From Bacteroidia bacterium (lineage in GTDB: Bacteria > Bacteroidota > Bacteroidia > UKL13-3): a stretch of 50,730 bases of DNA. Shown piece after piece: positions 1-8,857 of this stretch (position 1 is the stretch's first letter; each line of letters opens with the position of its first letter). The stretch lies in assembly GCA_023151275.1 (NCBI GenBank), contig JAKLJI010000023.1, forward strand, positions 1 through 50,730, given 5' to 3'. The notes under the pieces are model-generated. The model worked only from the letters and a program-made list of their open reading frames with translations. It searched no databases and was not told where the DNA came from. A program made the position numbers and the translations under genes.

Positions 1-632
1 AGGGATTTTGTAGGGTGTTGGCCTCGCAGCGCAAGCCGGCGCCTTCGACAGCGAAAGGCTTTTGGTGACTTTTGGCCCACAAAAGTTACACATGAAAATT
101 AAATACCTTATCGACTAAGTGTTCTCAAAAAACAACAAAATACCAGTCTACCAAAGAATAAAGGTTTAAATGGTTTATGAAGGTTTAAGTGGTTTAAGCG
201 GTAAATAATCGAGAATCTTGATTCCTAGGAAATGGAGAATTTCACCATGGTGTAACCCTAAAAATCTGATACAGCCCTCCTCGCTGTCGGCAGTCCCGTA
301 ACCAGTTACGGGACCGCCATCCCCAAATCCCGACTTTTCGGAAACAGGAAAGGGCGGGCCCATTTCCTAAGAGAGTCTCCAATTCTAGATTCAAAAAGCA
401 ACTTGCAAAAGCCCCAGCATATCAAATAGTTCAAGAAATCAAAGCCAATGGCCAATCCGTCAAAAGCTAAGGGCCCTGCAATTGAAATCTTTCACGCTCC
501 CAAAAAGCCATCGCCAACAGCCATAGCCATCGTTCCCCACCTTAAATCTGAACCGAAAAAGCAAAAGCCTATTGCCAATCCGCTGATGGCGGAAAAGCTA
601 AAGGCCCTGCAATTTTTAATTTTATGCGTTTA
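1..632. repeat. Intergenic repeat-rich region
   Basis: No credible gene was found here. Bases 1-106 hold an element whose core (gcttttggtgacttttggc, then acaaaagttaca) recurs in the same orientation at 48324-48434. A perfect hairpin lies at 293-314 (gtcccgtaac, 2-nt loop, gttacgggac). Bases 421-620 are built from the 'gccatagccat / gccaatggcc' words that fill the other intergenic regions of this window. They include a short palindrome at 579-593 (tccgc-N5-gcgga). Short open frames across this stretch have repeat-like composition and no recognisable protein, so I do not call them genes. Confidence 0.6.
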
Positions 633-1511
633 TTAAATCACAAACTCCGACTTGAAGCCATCGTAATTCGGATTCACGCAGAAAACCGGAATATTGCCCG
701 TATCGTTTACAATCTGCTGTGCATAGGTTTCTATGATGTACTCCCGAATGCCTTTGTCTTCTTGCTGCGTCATAATCATGATGAGGTCTGCGAGCTGGGT
801 TTCTGCAAATTCCTGAGTCTTGCGTGCAAAATCTTTGTCGTTTTCCAATACGGTCTCGGTATGCGAAATACCGTTTTCATCCAATAAGGTTTGAATCTGC
901 TTCAGGTTGGCCATCAGCTTGTTGTTTAAAAACTCATCGCCAACTTTGTAGGTAAGTACATGGATGGTGGATTTGTAAGATTTACCCAAATGGATGGCCC
1001 ATTTCACCTTTTGCTTGGATTCAGCCGACAAATCGAGTGGGAATACAATGTTCTTGTAGGCATTGGGGTTCTTATCGGTTTTTACAACAATTACCGGAGT
1101 TGTGCTATAGCTGATTACCCTGCTGGCATTGCTGCCTATTATGCGCTCGGCTCCGCTGGCCCCATGCGTTCCCATGATGATGCAATCACATCCATGCTCT
1201 TCAGCTGTTTCAATAATGGTTTTGTAGATTTTCCCCGATCTTACTTCGGTAACACATTTAATTCCATAAGCCGATTCAATCTCCCGGGCTTTTTGCGCCA
1301 GTCTGCCAAGCATGGCTTCTTTGGCCAGGTTTTCTTTTGCATCGTTTTTGCTGAAACTGAATATGTTGCTTAGAAAGTCATCTTCAAGGATGCTAAGCAA
1401 TACAAGATCATTGTCGAAATGTTTGGCAATTTGCGCTGCATGCGTCAGGGCGTTCAGGGAGATTTCCGAAAAATCTACCGGTACCAGCATAATGTTCTTC
1501 TTTTTATCCAT
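633..1511 (-). CDS. Universal stress protein, tandem UspA domains
   Basis: Cytoplasmic protein of 292 residues with two UspA-type alpha/beta domains, roughly residues 5-145 and 152-280. The first domain starts with MLVPVDFSEIS and ends with a nucleotide-binding signature, G114-T-H-G117 followed by G126-S127 and the strand TTPVIVV. This is the ATP-binding pattern of UspA proteins. The second domain (IVFPLDLS...) lacks the glycine signature and is probably degenerate. Tandem Usp proteins of about 280-300 residues are common in Bacteroidota. The gene is divergent from the nucleoside phosphorylase with 63 bp between the two starts, and that gap contains a plausible minus-strand promoter. Its role in stress survival is assumed from the family; nothing local points to a specific stress. 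Confidence 0.9.
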   Translation of the reverse strand: MDKKKNIMLVPVDFSEISLNALTHAAQIAKHFDNDLVLLSILEDDFLSNIFSFSKNDAKENLAKEAMLGRLAQKAREIESAYGIKCVTEVRSGKIYKTIIETAEEHGCDCIIMGTHGASGAERIIGSNASRVISYSTTPVIVVKTDKNPNAYKNIVFPLDLSAESKQKVKWAIHLGKSYKSTIHVLTYKVGDEFLNNKLMANLKQIQTLLDENGISHTETVLENDKDFARKTQEFAETQLADLIMIMTQQEDKGIREYIIETYAQQIVNDTGNIPVFCVNPNYDGFKSEFVI

Positions 1512-1534
1512 AGTTGATGAGGGTAATTGGTTTG

Positions 1535-1542
1535 CAAATGTA
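1535..1542 (-). promoter_or_regulatory. Candidate -7 box for the universal stress gene
   Basis: On the minus strand this reads TACATTTG, an exact match to the Bacteroidota -7 consensus TAnnTTTG, 24 bp upstream of the stress-protein start codon. I see no clear TTTG -33 element at the expected spacing, so the call rests on one box only. Confidence 0.35.
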
Positions 1543-1574
1543 ATTGTTTTACTTTACCTGCTCATCGCATAAAA

Positions 1575-2429
1575 ATGATACGAACTATTCCTGCTTCAGA
1601 ATTGATTATTAATCCGGATGGCAGCATCTACCACCTCAACTTACACCCTGATGATCTGGCAGATACGGTCTTTTTAGTGGGTGATCCCGACCGGGTTCCT
1701 GAAGTATCCCGCTACTTTGATGCCATTGAGGTAAAAAAGCAAAAACGCGAATTCGTAACTCATACCGGACGCATTGGTAATAAGCGATTTACAGTACTTT
1801 CAACAGGCATTGGTACCGACAATATCGATATCGTTTTGAACGAATTGGACGCCTTGATTCAGGTTGACCTTAAAACCCGAGAAATCCTTAAGAATCCGTT
1901 AAAATTAAATGTAATTCGGATTGGAACTTCGGGTGCTTTGCAAAAAGAGATTCCGGTAGATACTGTTTTAATCTCTGAAGCGGCGCTGGGTCTTGATAAT
2001 TTACTCTGGTTTTATGCCTTGGAGCCGGATGCCGATTTTCGGGAAATGGGCAAAGACCTGGGACTTGAGTTCATTTGGCCTTATGTTATGGAATCGTCCA
2101 TGGAGTTGAACGAGCGTTTTCCAAGCAGTTATTTGCGAGGGTTAACTGCTACCTGCTCCGGGTTTTATGCCCCCCAGGGCAGGCAATTGCGCATGCCCAT
2201 CAGCCAGCCTGATTTTATTCAAAAATTATCCAACCTGGATTTCGGGGGACGAAAAGTGAGCAATTTTGAAATGGAAACTGCCGCTATATTCGCCTTATCG
2301 CGTCATTTTGGGTTCAATGCACTTGCAGTAAATGCCATTGTGGCCAACCGCATTACGCATCAATTCAGTAAGGATACCCACAAAGCGGTCGACACCACCA
2401 TTCGTGCAGTTTTGGAGGCCTTTAGCTAA
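1575..2429 (+). CDS. Nucleoside phosphorylase (uridine phosphorylase-like)
   Basis: Predicted to catalyse phosphorolysis of a nucleoside to ribose-1-phosphate and free base for nucleoside salvage. The protein has 284 residues from the ATG at 1575. An in-frame ATG 48 bp upstream (1527) would add a cysteine-rich tail that does not fit the family and would overlap the promoter region, so I use 1575. Family marks are the phosphate-binding GDPDR at 36-40, the glycine-rich GTSGAL segment, and the C-terminal SNFEMETAA motif, whose Glu-Met-Glu contacts ribose in the uridine/purine phosphorylase superfamily. Substrate (uridine or another nucleoside) cannot be fixed by reading. DprA follows 11 bp downstream on the same strand, so the two are probably cotranscribed. 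Confidence 0.88.
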   Translation: MIRTIPASELIINPDGSIYHLNLHPDDLADTVFLVGDPDRVPEVSRYFDAIEVKKQKREFVTHTGRIGNKRFTVLSTGIGTDNIDIVLNELDALIQVDLKTREILKNPLKLNVIRIGTSGALQKEIPVDTVLISEAALGLDNLLWFYALEPDADFREMGKDLGLEFIWPYVMESSMELNERFPSSYLRGLTATCSGFYAPQGRQLRMPISQPDFIQKLSNLDFGGRKVSNFEMETAAIFALSRHFGFNALAVNAIVANRITHQFSKDTHKAVDTTIRAVLEAFS

Positions 2430-2440
2430 TCCTGTTTTTT

Positions 2441-3550
2441 GTGGCTACTCAAGAGGAACTCATTGCTGCTATCCAACTTCGTTTGGTGCCCGGAGTGGGA
2501 GATATTATTGCCCGAAGTCTTATTCAGTATGCCGGTTCAGCGCAAGCGGTTTGGGAGTATTCCAAAGAGCGTTTGATGGCTGTTCCGGGGGTTGGCTTGA
2601 GTGTAGCTCAAGAAATTCGCGCCAATCGTGAACTGAAAAAGCGGGCGGAACAGGAACTGAAGAAATGCAAAGAGGAAGGGATAGCGATTTATTATTACAA
2701 AGACGAAGCCTATCCCCAACGGCTAAAGTCATTCCCAGATTCCCCTTTGCTCTTATTTGGCAAGGGAAATATCGAATGCAATCCGGCCAGGATGCTGGCA
2801 GTGGTTGGCACCCGCAAATGTTCCGAATTTGGCAAGGAATTTACCAGGCAATTGGTTGAACGACTGAAGGATATGGATTGCACCTTGGTTTCAGGTTTGG
2901 CCTTGGGAATAGATACGGCCGCCCACCGGGCTGCTGTTGAATTTGGATTACCAACATTGGGTGTCCTAGGGCATGGGTTTAACACCTTATACCCTTATCA
3001 AAACAGGACCCTTGCAGAAGATATGCAAAAAAAGGGAGGCTTATTGACAGAATTTTTATTTGCAAGTCCGCCCGATGCTGAAAACTTCCCCAAACGGAAC
3101 CGGATTGTGGCAGGCCTTTGCGATGCCCTGGTGGTGGTTGAAACAGCCCTAAAAGGGGGAGCGCGCATCACCGCAGAAATTGCCAATGCCTACAACAAAG
3201 ATGTAATGGCCGTTCCGGGCCGACCCGGTGATTTGCAATCGCTAGGCTGCAATTACCTGATTCGCGAGAATAAGGCCATATTGATTAACACGCCAGAGGA
3301 CCTGGTGAAGGATTTGAATTGGCAAGCCGGCAGCTCCCAAAAGCCCATTCAGCAGCAATTGAACTTTCTGCTCAGTGAGGAAGATGGACGTATCGTTCAG
3401 TTTATTCGGGAACGGAGGCAGGCGGGGATTGATGAAATTGCTTTTGGATTGGGACTTGAGCAAAGCTACCTGGCCTTTCGCCTCCTGGAGCTTGAATTTT
3501 CAGGATTCCTCCGTGCCTTACCCGGTAAAATTTTTGAAGTAAAAAGGTGA
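2441..3550 (+). CDS. dprA: DNA processing protein DprA/Smf
   Basis: Single-strand DNA-binding protein that loads RecA on incoming DNA during natural transformation. It has 369 residues starting at GTG 2441. The order is an N-terminal helix-hairpin-helix region (about 10-65, VPGVG repeated), then the DprA Rossmann domain with GTRKCSEFG (123-131), SGLALGIDTAAH (151-162), FPKRNRIVAG (216-225) and GARITAEIA (240-248), then a winged-helix-like C-terminus (about 305-369). Length and motif order are complete. The GTG start is supported because the preceding gene stops at 2429 and the helix-hairpin-helix begins directly after it. No ATG exists upstream in frame after that stop. Confidence 0.95.
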   Translation: MATQEELIAAIQLRLVPGVGDIIARSLIQYAGSAQAVWEYSKERLMAVPGVGLSVAQEIRANRELKKRAEQELKKCKEEGIAIYYYKDEAYPQRLKSFPDSPLLLFGKGNIECNPARMLAVVGTRKCSEFGKEFTRQLVERLKDMDCTLVSGLALGIDTAAHRAAVEFGLPTLGVLGHGFNTLYPYQNRTLAEDMQKKGGLLTEFLFASPPDAENFPKRNRIVAGLCDALVVVETALKGGARITAEIANAYNKDVMAVPGRPGDLQSLGCNYLIRENKAILINTPEDLVKDLNWQAGSSQKPIQQQLNFLLSEEDGRIVQFIRERRQAGIDEIAFGLGLEQSYLAFRLLELEFSGFLRALPGKIFEVKR

Positions 3551-4166
3551 TGAAATAGGGTGAACTTGCCCCAGAATTTTAATTCGCTTACACTTCGAGA
3601 AGCTATGGCTATGGCTTTTAGCTATGGCTGATTTTGCGAATGGTAATCCGCCGAAGGCGGAAAGGCCAATTGCTAATGGCCCATCTATTTAAATCGTTCA
3701 TGAAATCAAAGCCATTGCCAATAGCCATAGTTCACTAATTGAAATCATTCACGTCCCAAAGACCATCGCCAATAGCAATTATTCACCCGAAAATTAGTCT
3801 AAAACCGGTCAACGTTTTTTAGGACTCGACACAAAAGCCAATGGCAAACGGCCAATAGCCAATTGCCTAGAATTTTAAATCGTTTATGAAATCAAAGCCA
3901 TCGCCAAAAGCCATAGCCATAGTTCGCTAATTGTAAATCGTTCACGCCCCAAAATGCCATAGCTATAGCCGTATTCAATCGCCAAAGGCGATTGAATACC
4001 ATTTATTCACCCATCCCCCCCAACTACGCATCCTTACAAACAAGGGGCATTGCAAAAATTCTCCAAGCCCTTGAAAACCCAGCCTTTAGGGAACGCTTAA
4101 CCTAAACTTCATCCAAAACTCAAGGCTTTTCCCAAACAAACTACTTTTATTTAAAGCCTTTAAGAC
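3551..4166. repeat. Intergenic dispersed repeats and hairpins left of the polysaccharide locus
   Basis: No gene was found here. The stretch is a patchwork of words such as gccatagccatag, aatcgttcacg and gccaatggc. It includes a short palindrome at 3647-3661 (tccgcc-N3-ggcgga) and a perfect hairpin at 3971-3999 (gtattcaatcgcc, loop aaa, ggcgattgaatac). A segment at 3813-3848, beginning cgttttttaggactcgaca, occurs as an exact 36-nt reverse complement at 46535-46570. The same core is found in direct orientation at 47087-47104 (one T shorter) and 47236-47254. The hairpins lack a following T-run, so they are not convincing terminators. Confidence 0.75.
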
Positions 4167-4174
4167 TATTTTTG
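4167..4174 (+). promoter_or_regulatory. Candidate -7 box upstream of the export genes
   Basis: tatttttg matches the Bacteroidota consensus TAnnTTTG and lies 22 bp before the polysaccharide export gene start. The -33 position has only tttt at about 4145-4148, so support is partial. It sits just outside the repeat-rich stretch, where a promoter for the two-gene export unit is expected. Confidence 0.4.
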
Positions 4175-4196
4175 CAAATACTGATGAAAGCAATAT

Positions 4197-5054
4197 ATGA
4201 TACAAACCAATAAAAAAGAAAAACTGATAACCGCAAATAAAATAGTGAAGTTGATTCTTACACTATTAACATTTACTGTTTTTCAAGGATGCATAAGTAA
4301 TAAAAATTATGTCCTACTTCAAAAGAAAACAATATCATCGAATAATGATTCTACTGAAGTAAAAATAGTTAATAGTGAGTATAAACTTAAAACAGGAGAC
4401 ATTCTTTATATTAGGTTATTAACAGATGATGAAAAAACAAATCAAATTTTAAATCCACTCTCAGGTGGAAATATGAATATGCAAATGCTAATGTCCCAAG
4501 CAGGAACAGGTACACCTTTTTATATATTGGGCTATACCGTTAACAGCAAAGGAAACCTAGAATTGCCATTTTTAGGGGAAATACATGCAGAAGGGAAAAG
4601 CATTGAAGAATTAAAAGTGACAATTGGAAAAGAAGCAGAAAAATACTTCAAAAAATTTTATCTACAAATCAAGTTAGGAGAATTCCGATTTAGCGTTATT
4701 GGTTCCGTTTATAGACCTGGACAATATTTTTATATGGTCAATCACCTAAACATACTAGAAGCTCTTGCAATGGCAGGTGATGTAACTGAAATTGCAAAAA
4801 GAAATGGATTAACACTTATTCGAGAAGAAAATGGACTTACAAAATTAGTTCAATTAGATTTAACAGACAGGAATATAATAAATTCTCCATATTTTTATAT
4901 TAAACCAAACGACATTTTATATGTACAACCAGTCAAGTCCAGGAGTATAGGAAAAATAACAAACTTTCAAGAAACACTTGGAACAGTACTACCTATTTTT
5001 AGTACATTTTTATTAGTTTTAAATACCTATATTATACTACAAAATATTAAATAA
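4197..5054 (+). CDS. Wza-like outer-membrane polysaccharide export lipoprotein
   Basis: Predicted outer-membrane channel component for surface polysaccharide export, partner of the Wzc-like protein that follows. It has 285 residues, shorter than E. coli Wza, as is usual in Bacteroidota. A lipoprotein signal runs to Cys32 (hydrophobic LILTLLTFTVFQGC). A Poly_export domain spans about 62-160 (YKLKTGDILYI...). One SLBB domain covers about 165-250 (FSVIGSVYRPGQYF). A hydrophobic C-terminal helix at about 261-283 may be the outer-membrane helix. Its stop overlaps the start of the next gene by one base (TAATG), so the two are translationally coupled. The DNA is much richer in A+T than the dprA side, consistent with a horizontally shuffled locus. 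Confidence 0.92.
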   Translation: MIQTNKKEKLITANKIVKLILTLLTFTVFQGCISNKNYVLLQKKTISSNNDSTEVKIVNSEYKLKTGDILYIRLLTDDEKTNQILNPLSGGNMNMQMLMSQAGTGTPFYILGYTVNSKGNLELPFLGEIHAEGKSIEELKVTIGKEAEKYFKKFYLQIKLGEFRFSVIGSVYRPGQYFYMVNHLNILEALAMAGDVTEIAKRNGLTLIREENGLTKLVQLDLTDRNIINSPYFYIKPNDILYVQPVKSRSIGKITNFQETLGTVLPIFSTFLLVLNTYIILQNIK

Positions 5055-7564
5055 TGACCACCAATCAGGATAATCAAGCTCACCTCTCAACCTTTCATCA
5101 AGGGCAAATATCAGAGGGGCTTAACTTCAAGGTAATTCTTGGTAGATTTTTAGGATACCTACCATATATAGTTATCTCTATAATTACTTCTCTTTCTATC
5201 GCTTTTTTAGTTAATCGGTACTCAGATGAAAAATACATCGTTAAAGGCCAATTCTTAATAAAAGAAAAGGGGGGGAGAAATAGTTTTGATGGAATGGATA
5301 ACTTTCTTCAGGGAATGCAATTGTTAAATACAAATAAAAATGTTGAAAACGAAATTGGCATGATGAAATCAAGGATGGTTACAAGAGAAACTATTTTAAA
5401 ATGTAACTTTCAAATTGATTATTTTGGAACGGGAAAGCTGAAAACAAGTAATTTATATTCAAATTCACCATTCTTGGTAAGTGTTGATTCTAATCATATT
5501 CAACCCTATAACATATCGTTTAATTTAAAATTTTTAGACAAAGAATCATTTTTACTAACAACAACTAAATCTTCCCCTTATCTATGTTATCCGAACAATC
5601 AAACTAGATTAAATGCCCCATTTGATGAAATCAATATTAAAGGGAAAGTTGGAAACGTAATTGAAGGTCCTACCTTTAGATTTAAAATTATCATTACCCA
5701 ACCCGATCTTTTGATGGTAGAAAATGATTACAAATTTAAATTAAATACGGTTGAATCTTTAGTAAAAAGGTATGCTGGAAAAATAACAATAAAAACATTA
5801 AACAAGCAATCAAGTATTGTAGAACTATCTAAAGAAACAAAAACTCCAGAGATTGATGCTGAGTTTATCAATCAACTTATGGAAACATACATCCAAAAGG
5901 GATTAAACGATAAAAATCAAATCTCTGTCAATACAGTAAACTTTATCGACAATTACCTAATCTCAATTTCAGATTCTTTAAAAATCTATGAGCAAAATTT
6001 GAAAGCCTTTAGAACCCAAAATCAAGTAATTGATCTTGGCCAACAAGGAAATCAACTTCTTTCAAAACTTGCGGAAATAGACAATTCAAGGACCGAAGAA
6101 GAAATCAAGTTGAAATATTATGATTATTTACTTGACTACATGATAAAAAACAAATCACTAGACAAAATTGTAGCCCCAAGTGCAATAGGAATTCCAGACC
6201 CCTTATTAAATCAACTATTAGGAAAAATGGTGCAATTGTATGGTGAAAAATCAATTCTGGAACAAACAATGAGTAATAACAATCCAGTATTAATTGAAAA
6301 GATTGAAGCAATTGACTTGGTAAAAAAATCAATAATTGAGAATGTAATTAACATTAAGTCTAGCTCTAAAATTTTTGTAAGTGAAATATCCAAAAAGTTA
6401 AATTTTTTAGAATCTAAAATTTCTAATCTTCCAGAAAAAGAACAAAATCTTCTAAATATTGAAAGAAAATATAAACTAAATGACAAATTACTAAATTATC
6501 TCCTCGAGAAAAAAGCTGAAGCTGGAATAGCTGGGGCATCAAATATTTCTGACAACAGAATTGTAGATTATGCAGTAATTTCAAGTAAAATTTATCCGAA
6601 TGAACCAGCAAATTTTCTGTTAGGACTTATTATAGGGGTCATTTTACCTTTAATAATTATCTTCATTATTGAATTCTTTAATAATAAAATTAACAACCAC
6701 AGTATTCTTCAAAGTGTTAGTAACATTCCAGTTGTAGGAAATATTCCTCACAATAGTAAAGATACTCCACTGGTTATTGCTAATCACCCTAAATCAATGG
6801 TATCTGAAAGTTTTAGAAATTTGCGGTCAAATATTAATTACTTGAGTCATGAAAAAAGAAAAAACACCACTATTCTAGTAACTTCAACAGTTTCTGGTGA
6901 AGGAAAAACTTTTGTGAGTATGAATATTGCTTCAGTGCTTGCAATTGGAGGGTACAAAACCGTTCTAATGGGTGTAGATTTGAGGAAGCCAAAAATTTTC
7001 CAAGATTTTAAACTTGATAACACCCTTGGCATTAGTAATTATGTAATCGGAAAAGTGGGCAAGGATGAAATAATTCAAAACACCAATATTCCAAATCTTT
7101 CGATTATTACTTCGGGTCCAACACCTCCCAATCCTTCAGAATTAATTATGTCAGAAACCTTCAAAAATTTATTGAAGGAGGTTAAAGAGGAATTTGACTT
7201 TGTCATTCTAGATACACCTCCAATTGGATTGGTTGCAGATGGTTTGGATTTGATGCCTTTAGCTGATATTATTCTTTACATGGTTAGACAAAGGATCAGT
7301 CGTAAAAACTATCTAAATATGATTAACGATATCCATTCAAAACAGAAAGAAAAGAAAGTTGGAATTATTTTTAATGATATCAATTTCGCCGCAGTTTATG
7401 GATATGGGTATGGCTCTTATGGATATGGGTATGGCCAAAACAGCTACGGATACGGATATGGATATGGATACGGATATGGATACGGGTACGGATATGGATA
7501 CGGCCAATACGGAGATGTGGAAGTAGACAAAAAGGTTTGGTGGAAAAAATACCTAGGTATCTAA
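5054..7564 (+). CDS. Wzc-like polysaccharide co-polymerase / tyrosine autokinase
   Basis: Inner-membrane protein of 836 residues that should control chain length and export by cycles of tyrosine phosphorylation. An N-terminal Wzz region has TM1 at about 32-53. A long, partly coiled-coil periplasmic section follows. TM2 is at about 520-545. The cytoplasmic BY-kinase domain has Walker A SGEGKT (614-619), Walker A' VLMGVDLRKP (D642) and Walker B FVILDTPP (D720). The C-terminal tail from Tyr782 is an extreme Tyr-Gly repeat with 17 tyrosines before a basic, tryptophan-containing end. Tyrosine clusters are the autophosphorylation target in this family, but here they are unusually long and regular. 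No Wzb-type phosphatase gene is in the window. Confidence 0.93.
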   Translation: MTTNQDNQAHLSTFHQGQISEGLNFKVILGRFLGYLPYIVISIITSLSIAFLVNRYSDEKYIVKGQFLIKEKGGRNSFDGMDNFLQGMQLLNTNKNVENEIGMMKSRMVTRETILKCNFQIDYFGTGKLKTSNLYSNSPFLVSVDSNHIQPYNISFNLKFLDKESFLLTTTKSSPYLCYPNNQTRLNAPFDEINIKGKVGNVIEGPTFRFKIIITQPDLLMVENDYKFKLNTVESLVKRYAGKITIKTLNKQSSIVELSKETKTPEIDAEFINQLMETYIQKGLNDKNQISVNTVNFIDNYLISISDSLKIYEQNLKAFRTQNQVIDLGQQGNQLLSKLAEIDNSRTEEEIKLKYYDYLLDYMIKNKSLDKIVAPSAIGIPDPLLNQLLGKMVQLYGEKSILEQTMSNNNPVLIEKIEAIDLVKKSIIENVINIKSSSKIFVSEISKKLNFLESKISNLPEKEQNLLNIERKYKLNDKLLNYLLEKKAEAGIAGASNISDNRIVDYAVISSKIYPNEPANFLLGLIIGVILPLIIIFIIEFFNNKINNHSILQSVSNIPVVGNIPHNSKDTPLVIANHPKSMVSESFRNLRSNINYLSHEKRKNTTILVTSTVSGEGKTFVSMNIASVLAIGGYKTVLMGVDLRKPKIFQDFKLDNTLGISNYVIGKVGKDEIIQNTNIPNLSIITSGPTPPNPSELIMSETFKNLLKEVKEEFDFVILDTPPIGLVADGLDLMPLADIILYMVRQRISRKNYLNMINDIHSKQKEKKVGIIFNDINFAAVYGYGYGSYGYGYGQNSYGYGYGYGYGYGYGYGYGYGQYGDVEVDKKVWWKKYLGI
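7397..7513 (+). repeat. In-frame hexanucleotide repeat coding the Tyr-Gly tail
   Basis: Units of the form tay-ggn encode Tyr-Gly in blocks of three, three and ten, plus a final YG. Codons alternate between tac/tat and gga/ggg/ggc, so the repeat is imperfect. Because the unit is six bases, slippage would change tail length by whole Tyr-Gly pairs without a frameshift. Confidence 0.9.
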
Positions 7565-7573
7565 ATCTTACCG

Positions 7574-7628
7574 AAATTAGTAGACAAAAAAAAGCGGCTT
7601 AAAGCCGCTTTTTTTTGTCTACTAATTT
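7574..7628. terminator. Bidirectional terminator between convergent transcription units
   Basis: A perfect inverted repeat with 27-bp arms (7574-7600 and 7602-7628) and a single-base centre. The core is gcggctt-a-aagccgc flanked by eight A on the left and eight T on the right, so it reads as a GC stem plus T-run on both strands. It lies 10 bp after the Wzc-like stop and 24 bp beyond the end of the convergent aminotransferase gene, as expected for a shared rho-independent terminator. Confidence 0.92.
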
Positions 7629-7651
7629 TATTTGTACTTCATTATTTCATT

Positions 7652-8809
7652 TTATTTGTACTTCCTTATTGCAGTAACCACCCGTTCTAAATCTTCATCC
7701 TTCAAATTGGACCCACTTGGTAAACATAATCCTTTGTCAAACAAATCTTCAGAAATTCTGCCTCCAAAATACGGCGCATGTTCAAAAACTGGTTGCATGT
7801 GCATGGGTTTCCATAAAGGTCTGCACTCAATGTTTTCCTTTTCCAAACCCAGGCGAATGTCTTCTCTGCTGAAGCCGGCAACTTCTTTTTCAATTAAAAT
7901 ACAACTTAACCAGCGATTTGAATAGGAATCCTTGGGCTCAACCGGAAAACTAATACCCGAGATAGTGCCCAAATTTTCCTTATAATATTCAAAGTTGGCC
8001 CTTCTTTGCCTTACTCTATCATTCAAAACCAGCATTTGCCCCCTGCCAATACCTGCACTCACATTGCTCATTCTGTAATTGTAGCCAATCTCACTGTGTT
8101 GATAGTGGGGCGCAGAATCCCTTGCCTGTGTGGCCAAGAACCTGGCCTTTTTAACAACATCTTCATTATTCGATAGCAATGCTCCTCCTCCACTGGTTGT
8201 AATAATTTTATTTCCATTGAAACTAAGTATTCCAAAATCCCCAAAGGTACCGCAGGATTTATCTTGAAATCTGGACCCCAAGGCTTCTGCCGCATCTTCA
8301 ATTACCGGAATTTCATATTTTCTTGCGATTTCCATGATTTCGTCCATTTTTGCAGGTGTTCCGTACAAATGAACCGGGATAATAGCCTTGGGCATTTTTG
8401 CTTGCAGTTTATTGCCCTTCGAATCGATTCCGCCAGAAATACAAGCTTGAATTGCCTCTTCCAAGTGACAAGGATCCATATTCCATGTTTCAGACTCAGA
8501 ATCAATAAAAACCGGGATGGCCCCTTGGTAGGCAATAGGATTTGCAGATCCGGAAAAGGTGAAACTTTGGCAAATCACATAATCCCCTTGCGATACTCCA
8601 AGCTGAATCAATGAAAGATGAATCGCTGAAGTGCCTGAACTTAATGCAGCCGCATAGCTTGATCCCGTATAGTTGCAGAGATCTTGCTCAAAACCATCAA
8701 CATGAGGTCCTAAAGGAGCAATCCAATTCGTTTCGAAGGCATCCTTTACAAACTCAATTTCTTGACCGCCCATGTGTGGAGATGATAACCAGATTTTTTC
8801 TTTATTCAT
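7652..8809 (-). CDS. DegT/DnrJ/EryC1 sugar aminotransferase, PglE-like
   Basis: PLP-dependent enzyme that should transfer an amino group to a 4-keto-6-deoxy nucleotide sugar. It has 385 residues, full length for the family. PLP contacts visible are the SSGTSAIHL loop (about 58-66), EDAAEALGS (D172) and the Schiff-base lysine K201 in SFNGNKIITTSGGG. That last segment is characteristic of the PglE/LegC type that aminates C4 of UDP-4-keto-sugars. It is the last gene of the long minus-strand run and ends at the bidirectional terminator. With the PglC-like transferase and PglD/NeuD-like acetyltransferase upstream, it suggests a bacillosamine-like (QuiNAc4N) first sugar. A matching retaining 4,6-dehydratase (PglF) is not in the window, so the substrate is inferred. 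Confidence 0.9.
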   Translation of the reverse strand: MNKEKIWLSSPHMGGQEIEFVKDAFETNWIAPLGPHVDGFEQDLCNYTGSSYAAALSSGTSAIHLSLIQLGVSQGDYVICQSFTFSGSANPIAYQGAIPVFIDSESETWNMDPCHLEEAIQACISGGIDSKGNKLQAKMPKAIIPVHLYGTPAKMDEIMEIARKYEIPVIEDAAEALGSRFQDKSCGTFGDFGILSFNGNKIITTSGGGALLSNNEDVVKKARFLATQARDSAPHYQHSEIGYNYRMSNVSAGIGRGQMLVLNDRVRQRRANFEYYKENLGTISGISFPVEPKDSYSNRWLSCILIEKEVAGFSREDIRLGLEKENIECRPLWKPMHMQPVFEHAPYFGGRISEDLFDKGLCLPSGSNLKDEDLERVVTAIRKYK

Positions 8810-8857
8810 TTTTTATCAATTATAGTTTTTTCACGATTGTAATTATTTTGAGTTACA

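Noticed and set aside
448-636. Short + strand open frame before the stress gene
   Set aside because: It is composed of dispersed repeat words (gccaat, gccatagc) and overlaps the end of the real minus-strand gene.
3971-3999. Rho-independent terminator
   Set aside because: The hairpin is perfect but no T-run follows on either strand, and it is 420 bp beyond dprA.
4183-4212. Tiny upstream reading frame overlapping the export gene start
   Set aside because: Nine codons only, with no sign of a leader-peptide function or attenuator.
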